Shown in pieces: positions 7,901 through 17,354 of a stretch of DNA of 64,000 bases. Every line of letters starts with the position of its first letter. Positions within the stretch are counted from its first letter, which is position 1. Source of the stretch: Halomonas sp. Y3 (lineage in GTDB: Bacteria > Pseudomonadota > Gammaproteobacteria > Pseudomonadales > Halomonadaceae); NCBI RefSeq assembly GCF_024137965.1, contig NZ_CP099975.1:310001-374000 (forward strand), written 5' to 3'. The notes below the pieces were generated by a model. That model saw nothing but the letters and a program-made list of their open reading frames with translations. It searched no databases and had not been told where the DNA came from. A program made the translations under genes and the position numbers.

Positions 7901-9568
7901 ATGACATCAGTAACCGAACGCGATTCGATGGACTTCGACGTGGTCATCGTCGGCGCCGGCCCCTCGGGGCTGGCCGCGGCGTGCCGGCTGATGCAGCAGG
8001 CCAATGCCGCCGAGCAGGAGCTGACCGTGTGCGTGGTGGAGAAGGGCTCCGAGGTGGGTGCCCATATCCTCTCCGGCGCCGTCTTCGAGCCCCGCGCCCT
8101 GGCCGAGCTCTTCCCCGACTGGGAGGAGCGCGGCGCCCCGCTGACCACGCCGGCGATCCGCGACGAGCTCTACCTGCTCAAGGACGCCGAGAAAGCCCAG
8201 AAGCTGCCCAATGCCCTGGTGCCGAAGAGCATGCATAACACCGGCGGCGACATGCCCCGCTATGTGATCAGCGCCGGCAACCTCTGCCGCTGGCTGGCCG
8301 AGCAGGCCGAGGGCCTGGGCGTGGAGATCTTCCCGGGCTTCGCCGCCCAGGAGGCGATCATCGAGGAGGGGGTGGTCAAGGGCATCCTGATCGGCGACAT
8401 GGGCGTGGGCGCCGACGGGGCGCCCAAGGACAGCTACATGCCGGGCATGGAGCTGCGCGCCAAGTACACCCTCTTCGCCGAGGGCGCCCGCGGCCATATC
8501 GGCAAGCGCCTGATCCAGAAGTATGACCTGGCGGCCGGCAAGGACCCCCAGCACTACGGCATCGGCCTGAAGGAGCTGTGGGACATCCCCGCCGAGCAGC
8601 ATGAGCCCGGCCTGGTGCTGCACGGCTCCGGCTGGCCGCTGGACAAGTCCACCCACGGCGGCTGGTTCCTCTACCACGCCGAGAACCAGCAGGTGGTGGT
8701 GGGCCTGATCATGGACCTCTCCTACCAGAACCCCTGGCTCTCCCCCTTCGACGAGTTCCAGCGCATGAAGCACCACCCGGTGCTGGCGAAGCACCTGGAG
8801 GGCGGCAAGCGCGTCGCCTACGGCGCCCGGGCCATCGTCAAGGGCGGCCTCAACTGCCTGCCGAAGATGACCTTTCCCGGCGGCCTGCTGATCGGCTGCG
8901 ACGCCGGCACCCTCAACTTCGCCAAGATCAAGGGCCTGCACACCGCCATGAAGTCGGGCCTGGTGGCCGCCGAGGCGGTCTTCGAGGCGATCGCCGGCGG
9001 TGACGAAGGGGGCCAGGAGCTTACCGCCTTCACCGAGAAGTGGGAGGCGAGCTGGGCCTACGCCGAGCTCAAGGAGAGCGCGAGCTTCGGCCCGGCGATC
9101 CACAAGTACGGCACCGTGGGCGGTGGCGCCTACAACTTCGTCAACCAGCTGCTGGGCGGCAAGCTGCCCAACGTCCACGACACTACCCCGGACCACGCGG
9201 CCCTCAAGCCCGCCGCCGAGTGCGAGAAGATCGACTACCCGAAGCCCGACGGCAAGCTCTCCTTCGACAAGCTCTCCTCGGTGTTCCTCTCGAACACCAA
9301 CCACGAGGAGGACCAGCCCTGCCACCTGCGCCTGGCGGACCCGGAGCTGCCGATCCGCGACAACCTGCCGACCTACGCCGAGCCGGCAAGCCGCTACTGC
9401 CCGGCCGGGGTCTACGAAGTGATCGAGGGGGACGACGGCAAGCCGCAGTTCCAGATCAACTTCCAGAACTGCGTGCACTGCAAGACCTGCGACATCAAGG
9501 ACCCGGCCCAGAACATCACCTGGGTGGCGCCGGAGGGCGGCGGCGGGCCGAACTATCCCAACATGTGA
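7901..9568 (+). CDS. Electron transfer flavoprotein-ubiquinone oxidoreductase
   Basis: 555 residues, the family's usual length. It has FDVVIVGAGPSGLAAA (FAD binding), a SEVGAHILSGAVFEP segment, GCDAGTLNFAKIKGLHTAMK, and a C-terminal ferredoxin-like domain with CPAGVYEV and CVHCKTCDIKDP, whose four cysteines hold the 4Fe-4S cluster. It is a membrane-associated enzyme that passes electrons from reduced ETF to ubiquinone. The ATG at 7901 gives MTSVTERDS before the FAD motif; an ATG at 7928 is possible, while one at 7853 lies inside the upstream terminator. It completes the ETF electron chain needed by the acyl-CoA dehydrogenase at 2367. Confidence 0.93.
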   Translation: MTSVTERDSMDFDVVIVGAGPSGLAAACRLMQQANAAEQELTVCVVEKGSEVGAHILSGAVFEPRALAELFPDWEERGAPLTTPAIRDELYLLKDAEKAQKLPNALVPKSMHNTGGDMPRYVISAGNLCRWLAEQAEGLGVEIFPGFAAQEAIIEEGVVKGILIGDMGVGADGAPKDSYMPGMELRAKYTLFAEGARGHIGKRLIQKYDLAAGKDPQHYGIGLKELWDIPAEQHEPGLVLHGSGWPLDKSTHGGWFLYHAENQQVVVGLIMDLSYQNPWLSPFDEFQRMKHHPVLAKHLEGGKRVAYGARAIVKGGLNCLPKMTFPGGLLIGCDAGTLNFAKIKGLHTAMKSGLVAAEAVFEAIAGGDEGGQELTAFTEKWEASWAYAELKESASFGPAIHKYGTVGGGAYNFVNQLLGGKLPNVHDTTPDHAALKPAAECEKIDYPKPDGKLSFDKLSSVFLSNTNHEEDQPCHLRLADPELPIRDNLPTYAEPASRYCPAGVYEVIEGDDGKPQFQINFQNCVHCKTCDIKDPAQNITWVAPEGGGGPNYPNM

Positions 9569-9855
9569 ACCTGAGATCAATTGCCACGAGCATGTTCATG
9601 TGAGGGATCGTGATGACGCGCAGCATTTTTCTGTTCTCGCCATCGTTGTCAAGTGTTTCCTTCGGCCTGGCGAGGCGTATAAGACTAAGGTCTATTTAGA
9701 ATGTGTGAAAGGGGGGTTCTGATATTTGAGATTTATTCCTGAGCAAGAATGTTGCAAGAATGGGCATATAAAGTGTAAAAGGGTAGAAACCTTATCGGGT
9801 AGAGATCGCACCGCAAAACAAAACATTGGAACCAATAACAAGTTATAGGTGATTT

Positions 9856-11187
9856 ATGACAGTGATAGTGGCGTTTTTTACAAGGCTTGTGCATAAGTAC
9901 ATGCCAGATGCATTCGTAGTGGCAATTGCTCTCACCATCTTAACGGTTGTGCTCGCAGTTGTAGCTGAGGGAACCACGGTCAATGAGGCTACTAAATACT
10001 GGGGCGACGGGTTCTGGACGTTGCTCAGTTTTACAATGCAAATGACTGTGATACTTGTTACTGGCTACATTCTTGCAAAAACACCTTTAGTGAATGGTGT
10101 TTTAGAAAAGGTCACAAAAAAAGTTAAAACGCCACGTCAGGCAGTGGTTGTGGCGACTGTTGTTGGGATTTTAGGTTGTTGGTTTAACTGGGGGTTTGGG
10201 CTAATCGTTGGTAGCCTTGTGGCCAGGAAGCTTGCGATCAACGTTAAAGGACTGCACTACCCGCTGGCTATAGCAGCTGCTTACTCCGGGCTTTCTGTTT
10301 ATGGAATCGGTCTGTCTGGCACTGTTCCTCTTGTAATCTCAACGGACGGCCACTTTATGGAGTCTGCGATGGGGATTGTGCCGCTAAAAGAAACTATTTT
10401 CTCCCCGGTTATGCTCGCCACATCAGTCCTCATTTTGCTTACCCTTCCATTTTTCAATGCACTTATGCACCCTAAAGACAAGGATTCAGTTCATGAAATA
10501 GATAGGAGTAAAATTAGCGAAGAAGTTGATTATAAAGCAAGTGACTTCCAAGCCCCTGTGACTTTTTCTCAAAAAATGAATAATAGTAAGGTGCTAGGGG
10601 TCTCTATTGGCCTTCTTGGGCTCTACTATATTTATATCTATATCGCAGACGGAGGGGCTCTTAACCTTAATATTTTGAATTTTGGATTCCTTTTCCTTGG
10701 CATCATCCTTTTTGCCTCGCCTGCGAAATTTCTTCAAGCCCTAAATGATGCGGTAAAAACTGTTGCGGGAGTGATCATACAGTACCCATTCTACGCAGGG
10801 ATAATGGGTATCTTGGTTGGGTCAGGACTGATGGTCTCTTTTTCAAATTTCTTCACAGGGTTTGCAACGGCTGAAACACTGCCTTTCTGGTCCTTTGTAA
10901 GTGGAGGGATAATTAATGTTCTAGCTCCATCGGGTGGTGGCCAATGGGCTGTGCAAGGACCAGTGATGATCGAAGCTGCACGAGAGCTGGGAGCTTCTTA
11001 TGCAGCAACTGCTACAGCTGTCCAGATCGGGGATCAGTGGACTAACATGGTACAGCCGTTTTGGCTGCTTCCGGCGCTTGCAATTTCTGGGCTGAAGCTC
11101 AAAGAAATTATGGGCTATCTGGTGCTAGTGCTAGTTTATCTTGGTGTTATCTTCGGTGGTGCGGTGCTTATTTGGGGCGGGGCCTGA
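9856..11187 (+). CDS. AtoE-family short-chain fatty acid transporter
   Basis: 443 residues, strongly hydrophobic, with about a dozen membrane segments. It matches the AtoE pattern: FTRLVHKYMPDAFVVAIALT at the start, CWFNWGFGLIVGS, YSGLSVYGIGLSGTVPL, LAPSGGGQWAVQGPVM, and IGDQWTNMVQPFWLLP near the end. It sits in the inner membrane and probably imports a small carboxylic acid. It opens an AT-rich run of eight genes on one strand. A 287-base leader containing no visible gene precedes it and presumably holds the module's promoter. The substrate is unknown, but the downstream acyl-CoA ligase suggests a free acid. Confidence 0.88.
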   Translation: MTVIVAFFTRLVHKYMPDAFVVAIALTILTVVLAVVAEGTTVNEATKYWGDGFWTLLSFTMQMTVILVTGYILAKTPLVNGVLEKVTKKVKTPRQAVVVATVVGILGCWFNWGFGLIVGSLVARKLAINVKGLHYPLAIAAAYSGLSVYGIGLSGTVPLVISTDGHFMESAMGIVPLKETIFSPVMLATSVLILLTLPFFNALMHPKDKDSVHEIDRSKISEEVDYKASDFQAPVTFSQKMNNSKVLGVSIGLLGLYYIYIYIADGGALNLNILNFGFLFLGIILFASPAKFLQALNDAVKTVAGVIIQYPFYAGIMGILVGSGLMVSFSNFFTGFATAETLPFWSFVSGGIINVLAPSGGGQWAVQGPVMIEAARELGASYAATATAVQIGDQWTNMVQPFWLLPALAISGLKLKEIMGYLVLVLVYLGVIFGGAVLIWGGA

Positions 11188-11224
11188 GTCCAGCATCTTA
11201 ATACATTGTCATGGAAGTGTTTAA

Positions 11225-12430
11225 ATGAAAAAGCGTAGAGCTGCAATTGTTGCACCAGTCAGAACAGCCGTTGGTGCATTTGGTAAAAGTTTAAAAGATG
11301 TGCAAGTTGAGAACCTGGCGTCGGCTGTGGTAAAAGAGACTGTTTCACGGTCAGGTATTGACCCTAATCTTATAGAAGATGTTATATTTGCTCAGTCTTA
11401 CTCAAATAGTGAAGTTCCCTGTGTTGGCCGGTGGGCGGCCTTGGAGGCAGGGCTATCTGAAGCAGTGCCTGGGATGCACGTTGACAGACGCTGCGGGGGA
11501 GGGCTTCAAGCTATTATTAATGCTGTAATGATGGTGGAATCAGGCGCCTGTGACGTTGTTGTTGCTGGCGGAGTAGAAAGTATGAGTAATATTGAGTATT
11601 ACTCGACAAACATGCGCTGGGGGAAAAAGGCCGGTTCATTCATAATGCATGATCGTCTTGATAGAGGGCGTGAGAGATCACAGCCCGAGAGTCGATTTGG
11701 TTATATTTCGGGCATGATAGAAACCGCAGAAAATCTTGCAGAAAAATATAGTATCGGTAGGGAGGAGTCAGATAGGTATGCATTGATGAGCCAGGAAAGA
11801 GCTTTCCGCGCATGGGAAAGTGGGAGGTTTAATGAAGAGGTTGTACCTATTCATGTTAGGAAGAAAAATGGGGAAAGCCTTCTTTTTTCAAGGGATGAGG
11901 GTGTGCGCGAAAATGCTTCCATGGAGGGGTTGGAAAAGCTAAACCCAATAATTCCTGGCGGGACTGTGACTGCAGGCAATGCGAGCCAGCAGAGTGATGC
12001 AGCCGCCGCATGTATTGTTATATCAGAAGATAAACTTAGGGAGATTAAGTGTGATCCCTCAGGGTTCATGGTCGGGTGGGCTGCTTCTGGTTGCCACCCC
12101 GCGTACATGGGGATTGGACCTGTTCCTGCTGTAGAAAAGTTATTAAGAAAAATCTCTCTCAAACTAGATGATATTGACTTAATTGAGGTGAATGAAGCAT
12201 TTGCTTGCCAGGTCCTTGCCGTTTTGAAAGAATGGAAAATCGATGATTTTAGCAAAATAAATGTTAATGGATCAGGTATTTCGCTTGGGCATCCAATAGG
12301 TGCTACTGGGTCTAGGATCATGGTTAGTATGCTGCACGAAATGCAGCGTAGGTCTCATTGTCAATTCGGCCTTGAAACAATGTGTGTTGGCGGCGGCCAG
12401 GGCGTAGCTGCGATTTTTGAAAAAGCTTGA
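11225..12430 (+). CDS. Thiolase (acetyl-CoA C-acyltransferase)
   Basis: 401 residues with all thiolase signatures: the nucleophile in DRRCGGGLQAI (C90), VVAGGVESMSN, TAGNASQQSDAAA, VNEAFACQ, NGSGISLGHPIGATGSR and the closing CVGGGQGVA. The common CGSG around the nucleophile reads CGGG here. It would carry out the final thiolytic cleavage of a 3-ketoacyl-CoA. The codon use is AT-rich like its neighbours. It lies 37 bases after the transporter and 15 bases before the ligase. Whether it prefers acetoacetyl-CoA or a longer substrate cannot be told from sequence. Confidence 0.9.
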   Translation: MKKRRAAIVAPVRTAVGAFGKSLKDVQVENLASAVVKETVSRSGIDPNLIEDVIFAQSYSNSEVPCVGRWAALEAGLSEAVPGMHVDRRCGGGLQAIINAVMMVESGACDVVVAGGVESMSNIEYYSTNMRWGKKAGSFIMHDRLDRGRERSQPESRFGYISGMIETAENLAEKYSIGREESDRYALMSQERAFRAWESGRFNEEVVPIHVRKKNGESLLFSRDEGVRENASMEGLEKLNPIIPGGTVTAGNASQQSDAAAACIVISEDKLREIKCDPSGFMVGWAASGCHPAYMGIGPVPAVEKLLRKISLKLDDIDLIEVNEAFACQVLAVLKEWKIDDFSKINVNGSGISLGHPIGATGSRIMVSMLHEMQRRSHCQFGLETMCVGGGQGVAAIFEKA

Positions 12431-12445
12431 GGAGTGTCAGTAGCT

Positions 12446-14053
12446 ATGGTTATGCAAAACCACCTTTACAGCCTTGTTGAAACTGCGAGCCAAAAATTCC
12501 CTAGAGCTATAGCATTCTATGAAAAAGGCCAGGAATATACTTTTTCAGAATTCGAGGAAATGTGTAAGCGAAAAGTCCAGTGGCTAAGCGAGAAAGGAGT
12601 GAGAGAAGGGGACTTTATAGCTCTTTGGCTTGTGAATAGTGTTGAATGGCTGTCATGGTATTTTTCCCTATCTAGGCTTGGTTGCACCGTGGTGCCGATT
12701 AATACAAGGTATGGAAAAAAAGAAATTGAAGACATGTTTTGTAAGTCTTCCCCCAAGGCATTGTTAATGCAGAAGAAATTTCGTGCAAAGAGCTTCTTGA
12801 AGTTGCTTTCTTCTGTGGATTGCAGTGCTCTTGAAAGTATAGAGTTTATCTACTGCGCCGGGCTTGACCCTTCAGATTTTGACGAATTGAACGGGATGGT
12901 GTTTCTATCTGACGATTCGCTTTCGGAACGTTATGGTGAAAGTAAGGTTCCGTGCTATTTACCTGTGCCAAATGGCTCATTAACATCAATTCTTTTTTCG
13001 ACGTCGGGGACTACTAGTGGGCCAAAGCTCGTAATGCAATCCCAGTCGAACCTAGTGACGCATGCAAATAATTGCGCAAGGTTTTATGGTCTAGATAAGC
13101 AGGGAATGACCTTGCTAGCTGTGCTGCCTTTTTGTGGGGCTTTCGGGTTAAATGCAGTGCTAGCTGCATTTTCTGGTGGGGCTTCTACCGTTATCATTGA
13201 TGCGCTGGACGGTAAAGAAGCTGCTCTTTTGATGAAAAAACTTAAAGTCACACACCTCTTTGGTAGTGACGATATGTACAAAAAAATCATTGACTCATGC
13301 GATGAAGAAAAGCCTTTCCCTGATGCCAGGTTTTTTGGTTTTGGAGCATTTAATTCTAGTTTCCATGAGTATGCAATTAATGCGTGGTCTCGAGGAATAC
13401 CTTTGTTTGGTTTGTATGGATCAAGTGAGGTTATGGCAATTTTTAGTGCCCAGGACGATAGCATGACGTTAGAAGAAAGGATTAAAGGAGGAGGAAAACC
13501 CACCGCCGGGGATTCGGCGAAAATAAGAATTAGGGATTTAGCAACAAGTAACATACTTCCAGCAGGAGAGCCTGGGGAGATTGAAATTCAATCTCCGACA
13601 AATTTCATCGGCTACCTAAACAATGATGAAGCTACCCGTAACGCTCTTACGGAGGATGGCTTTTTCAAAACTGGAGATCTTGGACATATTCGAGAAGACG
13701 GCTCGCTGGTATATGAGTCAAGGATGGGGGATGCTATTAGGCTTGGCGGGTTTCTTGTTAATCCATCTGAAATTGAAGCTGTAATTAAGAAAGTCCCTGA
13801 TGTGTTGGATGTGTGTGTTGTCGCTATACAGAACCAAGGGGTAAATGTGGCAATTGCTTTTGTGAAAGAGTCTCAAGAGTCGGAAGACTTGGAGAATCAG
13901 GTCATAGATGCATGCAAATTGAGCTTGGCTCCTTTTAAAGTTCCTAAGTATGTCTTTAAGGTTTCGGAATTTCCGGCAACTAGCGGTCCTAATGGTTTAA
14001 AGATTCAGCGTGGTAGCTTGAGAAACATGGCTGAATCTGCGATAGGTAATTAA
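12446..14053 (+). CDS. Acyl-CoA ligase (ANL superfamily)
   Basis: 535 residues. The phosphate-binding loop is FSTSGTTSGPKLVM, the adenylate motif GLYGSSEV, then FFKTGDLGHIREDG and the hinge region RMGDAIRLGGFLVNPSEIE. The catalytic lysine of the C-terminal domain is in NGLKIQR. It activates a carboxylic acid to its CoA thioester with ATP. The ATG at 12446 is chosen because GAGGAG lies upstream; a GTG at 12434 would overlap that site. Together with the transporter it points to uptake and activation of a free acid. The substrate class cannot be read from the sequence. Confidence 0.85.
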   Translation: MVMQNHLYSLVETASQKFPRAIAFYEKGQEYTFSEFEEMCKRKVQWLSEKGVREGDFIALWLVNSVEWLSWYFSLSRLGCTVVPINTRYGKKEIEDMFCKSSPKALLMQKKFRAKSFLKLLSSVDCSALESIEFIYCAGLDPSDFDELNGMVFLSDDSLSERYGESKVPCYLPVPNGSLTSILFSTSGTTSGPKLVMQSQSNLVTHANNCARFYGLDKQGMTLLAVLPFCGAFGLNAVLAAFSGGASTVIIDALDGKEAALLMKKLKVTHLFGSDDMYKKIIDSCDEEKPFPDARFFGFGAFNSSFHEYAINAWSRGIPLFGLYGSSEVMAIFSAQDDSMTLEERIKGGGKPTAGDSAKIRIRDLATSNILPAGEPGEIEIQSPTNFIGYLNNDEATRNALTEDGFFKTGDLGHIREDGSLVYESRMGDAIRLGGFLVNPSEIEAVIKKVPDVLDVCVVAIQNQGVNVAIAFVKESQESEDLENQVIDACKLSLAPFKVPKYVFKVSEFPATSGPNGLKIQRGSLRNMAESAIGN

Positions 14054-14072
14054 CTTTACGTTGGAGGAAAAG

Positions 14073-14525
14073 GTGGGCACTTCTCTTTATTTCGATGACC
14101 TTGTGGAAGGTCAGTCCTTTGAGTCAACAGGAAGGACTGTGACAGAAAGTGATTTAACATTTTTCTCGATGCTTTCTGGGGACTGGAATCCAATTCATTG
14201 TGATGTTGGATTTAGCTCTAAAACCCGATACGGTGAAAGGCTTGTGCATGGGGCTTTTGGTATTGCACTGGCTACAGGCATGATTCACTCACTAGGGATT
14301 TTTGAGAAATCTGCCGTTGCAATGATGTCGCTAAAAGATTGGAAATTCAGGAAGCCTATCACTCTGGGTATGACTCTACGGCTCAAGTTGTTTATATTAG
14401 AGAAAGATCCCGGTAAAAGTGAGAGGGTAGGGCGTGTAAACAGGTTGCTACAACTGGTGGATGAGTCAGGCAGCATTATTCAGGAAGGTGAGTCTGATAT
14501 GCTTATTCTAAAAAGCGGGCGTTAA
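14073..14525 (+). CDS. MaoC-like R-specific enoyl-CoA hydratase
   Basis: 150 residues with a single hotdog domain. It carries the (R)-hydratase motif SGDWNPIHCD, with its catalytic Asp and His, followed by YGERLVHGAFGIALATGM. It would hydrate a 2-enoyl-CoA to the (3R)-hydroxy form. The start is taken as GTG at 14073, six bases after GGAGG at 14062-14066. It is one of two R-type hydratases in the same module; the other is at 16482. Their separate roles are unknown. Confidence 0.82.
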   Translation: MGTSLYFDDLVEGQSFESTGRTVTESDLTFFSMLSGDWNPIHCDVGFSSKTRYGERLVHGAFGIALATGMIHSLGIFEKSAVAMMSLKDWKFRKPITLGMTLRLKLFILEKDPGKSERVGRVNRLLQLVDESGSIIQEGESDMLILKSGR

Positions 14526-14540
14526 TTTATGGAGCTGTTT

Positions 14541-15515
14541 ATGTCTAAATATATTCCTGAAGTTCTGCAAGGGCTGACGCTTCCTGTGATCTCTGCCCCA
14601 ATGTTCACTGTGAGCTATCCAGAGCTTGTAAAGGCTCAGTGTAAGAGCGGAATAGTGGGCTCTTTCCCAGCACTAAATGCTAGGCAGCCAGAGATTCTAG
14701 ATGATTGGTTGTATCAAATAAAGGAGGATCTCGCAGAGTTTTCCTCAAGTAACCCAGGGAAAGCTGTCGGCCCGATTGCAGTTAATCAGATATCCCACTC
14801 TTCAAATGTTCGGCTTGAAGAGGATGTTAGGACATGTGTTAAGCATCGAGTCCCAATTATTATTTCGTCACTTCGCGCTCCGGTAAAGGAGATAGTAGAT
14901 GAGGTCCACTCATATGGGGGGATAATTCTTCATGATGTTATTAACTTGCGTCATGCGATGAAGGCCCTAGAAGCAGGTGTTGATGGCCTGATTTTGGTAG
15001 CCGCAGGTGCAGGTGGTCATGCTGGCACCTTGTCTCCGTTTGCTTTGGTAGGAGAAGTTAGGAAATATTTCAATGGGCCGGTAGTGCTATCCGGGTCAAT
15101 TGCAAATGGAAGCTCTATACTTGCTGCTCAGGCGATGGGAGCTGATTTTGGCTATATGGGTACTCGGTTCATTGCCTCGAAAGAGGCGAATGCATCCGAA
15201 GAGTATAAAAGCTCCATCTTGAATGCTGGTGCCTCAGATATTGTTTATAGTAACTATTTCTCAGGTGTTCATGGCAACTACCTTAAAGAAAGTGTGAGGA
15301 ATGTTGGTCTCGATCCTGATGATCTCCCAGTGGCAGATAAGTCTATTATGAGCTTCAAAGATGGCCGCTCTAAAGCTAAAGCATGGAAAGACATTTGGGG
15401 GGCGGGTCAGGGGGCTGCTGTCATTGATGATGTTCCACATGTTGGTGAGATTGTAGATAGACTAAAAGTTGAATATGAAGAAGCTTTGTCTAAAATTTGC
15501 GTGAAAAAAAAGTAG
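14541..15515 (+). CDS. NPD/nitronate monooxygenase-family flavoprotein
   Basis: 324 residues with the FMN TIM-barrel of the 2-nitropropane dioxygenase family: LPVISAPMF at the start, KSGIVGSFPALNARQPE, VAAGAGGHAGTLSPFAL with the usual active-site His, and GADFGYMGTRFIAS for phosphate binding. True nitronate monooxygenases detoxify nitronates. Some relatives, such as mycobacterial IpdC, act on acyl-CoA rings instead. In this operon an acyl-CoA oxidoreductase role is more plausible than nitronate oxidation, because every other gene handles CoA esters; this is inference. The ATG at 14541 has GGAG six bases upstream. Confidence 0.75.
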   Translation: MSKYIPEVLQGLTLPVISAPMFTVSYPELVKAQCKSGIVGSFPALNARQPEILDDWLYQIKEDLAEFSSSNPGKAVGPIAVNQISHSSNVRLEEDVRTCVKHRVPIIISSLRAPVKEIVDEVHSYGGIILHDVINLRHAMKALEAGVDGLILVAAGAGGHAGTLSPFALVGEVRKYFNGPVVLSGSIANGSSILAAQAMGADFGYMGTRFIASKEANASEEYKSSILNAGASDIVYSNYFSGVHGNYLKESVRNVGLDPDDLPVADKSIMSFKDGRSKAKAWKDIWGAGQGAAVIDDVPHVGEIVDRLKVEYEEALSKICVKKK

Positions 15516-15545
15516 ATCAGCATATTGCCCAAAAGGAGAGGATTT

Positions 15546-16463
15546 ATGTCAGTCGCGATTAATAGTGGGAAAGTAGCCATTGTAACTGGCGGTGGGAATG
15601 GCATCGGGCGTGAAATATCAATTGCACTAGCAGCATCAGGTGCAAAGGTGGTGATTAACGATATTGGGGTGTCTTTAGCCGGCGAAGGAGGATCGGCTAC
15701 TCCTGCCGAGGAAACCAAAAAAATTATTGAGCAAGCTGGTGGTGAGGCCCATATTAATACCGATAGCGTTGCTGATTGGGAGTCCGCAAAGAAAATAGTG
15801 AAATCAGCAATAGATTCTTATGGGAGGTTGGATATTGTAGTAAATAATGCGGGAATACTTAGGGATACTATTTTTCACAAGATGAGTGTCGATGACTGGA
15901 AGTCGGTAATTGATGTTCACTTGAATGGTACCTTTTATGTGAGCAGGGCTGCTGCTGAAATATTTCGTAAGCAAGGGTCCGGATCATTTGTTCATATGAC
16001 AAGCACCTCCGGTCTCATTGGTAACTTTGGTCAATCAAACTATTCGGCAGCAAAGCTGGGTATTGTGGCGTTATCAAAGTCAATTGCTCTTGATATGAAC
16101 AGGTTTGGCGTCAGGTCGAACTGTATCGCTCCGTTTGCATGGAGCAGAATGACAGATTCCCTTCCAACTGATACTCCAGAGCAAGTAAAGCGTGTTGCTG
16201 CAATGAAAGCTATGACGCCCGACAAAAATGCTCATATGGCTGTTTATCTTGGGTCTGACTTGGCAGCAGAAGTAAACGGACAGATCTTTGCAGTCAGGAA
16301 TAACGAGATTTTTTTGATGGGACAAAGTCGGCCGCTGAGGAGTGTGCATAGGTCAGATGGTTGGACTCCAGATAAAATTCACGAACATGCAATGCCCGCA
16401 CTTAAGTCGAGCTTCTACTCGCTTGAAAGAAGTGGCGATGTCTTTTCTTGGGATCCCATGTAA
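15546..16463 (+). CDS. Short-chain dehydrogenase, probable 3-hydroxyacyl-CoA dehydrogenase
   Basis: 305 residues. The Rossmann glycine motif TGGGNGIG is near residue 14, NNAG follows, and the catalytic Tyr-Lys pair is Y166/K170 in SNYSAAK. The sequence resembles the dehydrogenase part of peroxisomal multifunctional enzyme 2, including ILRDTIFHKMS and GNFGQSNYSAAK. It would oxidise a 3-hydroxyacyl-CoA with NAD. The next gene encodes a hydratase resembling the partner domain of that enzyme, so the pair may act as a split MFE-2. The ATG at 15546 follows AGGAGAGG. Confidence 0.82.
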   Translation: MSVAINSGKVAIVTGGGNGIGREISIALAASGAKVVINDIGVSLAGEGGSATPAEETKKIIEQAGGEAHINTDSVADWESAKKIVKSAIDSYGRLDIVVNNAGILRDTIFHKMSVDDWKSVIDVHLNGTFYVSRAAAEIFRKQGSGSFVHMTSTSGLIGNFGQSNYSAAKLGIVALSKSIALDMNRFGVRSNCIAPFAWSRMTDSLPTDTPEQVKRVAAMKAMTPDKNAHMAVYLGSDLAAEVNGQIFAVRNNEIFLMGQSRPLRSVHRSDGWTPDKIHEHAMPALKSSFYSLERSGDVFSWDPM

Positions 16464-16481
16464 TTGCTCTAGGAGTTTAAT

Positions 16482-17354
16482 ATGGATGCCTTTAGCCGTC
16501 ATCTCATGACGAGAAAGTTCAAGAAGGTTGTTCATGAGTATTCGTTTAAGGATACTATTTTATATTCCTTGGGTGTGGGAGTGGGGTTTGACCCACGAGA
16601 TAGTTCGCAGCTTAAGTTTGTATATGAGGATGGATTAAGGCCAATGCCAAGCATGGCTGTTGTTTTAGCCCATCCAGGCTTTTGGGCCAAGGACCCGGAC
16701 ACTGGGATTGATTGGGTTAAACTGCTTCATGTTGGGCAGGAGTTTGAGCTGCATGAGTCATTGCCAGAGGCTGGCAAGGTTTATAGTGTTACACGTGTGG
16801 TTGATGTTCTTGATAAGGGTGCGAATAAGGGTGCGATTATAATTACAGAGAGGGTGGTTAAAGATTTTGAGACAGATTCTAAGATATGTACCGTTAGAAC
16901 AACTTCTTTTGCCAGAGGGAATGGTGGATTTAGTGAGGGCGGGAGAGTTGGTTCTAAAATAAAAAGTGTAATTCCCGATCGAGAGTGTGATATTGAATCA
17001 GAGCTATGTACTTTTCCAAATTCGGCTTTGATTTACAGGCTTTCCGGTGATCTTAACCCTTTACATGCTTCACCTGAAGTTGCTAAGTCTGCTGGCTTTG
17101 ATGGGCCGATTTTGCATGGTCTGTGTACATTTGGTGTTTCCTGTCATGCGGTTTTAAGAGCAGTGCTTAACTATGATGATAAAGCAGTAAAGAAAATGGG
17201 GGCTAGCTTTACATCTCCAGTTTATCCCGGTGATACTGTTGTTACGAAAATATGGGAAGTGAGTTATGGCTATTCATTCCAGTGCTATTCTAAAGAAAGT
17301 GGGGCGAAGATAATTGATAATGGGTTTGTCGTAGTGCGAGAAGGTGAGATATGA
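16482..17354 (+). CDS. Hydratase-2 (MFE-2 type) enoyl-CoA hydratase
   Basis: 290 residues with two hotdog halves, as in the hydratase-2 domain of multifunctional enzyme 2. The active motif is YRLSGDLNPLHASPEVA, followed by FDGPILHGLCTFGVS. It adds water to trans-2-enoyl-CoA to give the (3R)-hydroxy product, matching the MFE-2-like dehydrogenase just upstream. It overlaps the next gene by four bases (ATGA). Base use is AT-rich as in the rest of the module. Length fits the family, and the ATG at 16482 is near a TAGGAG site. Confidence 0.85.
   Translation: MDAFSRHLMTRKFKKVVHEYSFKDTILYSLGVGVGFDPRDSSQLKFVYEDGLRPMPSMAVVLAHPGFWAKDPDTGIDWVKLLHVGQEFELHESLPEAGKVYSVTRVVDVLDKGANKGAIIITERVVKDFETDSKICTVRTTSFARGNGGFSEGGRVGSKIKSVIPDRECDIESELCTFPNSALIYRLSGDLNPLHASPEVAKSAGFDGPILHGLCTFGVSCHAVLRAVLNYDDKAVKKMGASFTSPVYPGDTVVTKIWEVSYGYSFQCYSKESGAKIIDNGFVVVREGEI

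Noticed and set aside
7907..9580. A long open frame antisense to the ETF-quinone oxidoreductase gene
   Set aside because: The product is a biased Gly/Ala/Val/Leu sequence without motifs, and the plus strand encodes a clear enzyme.
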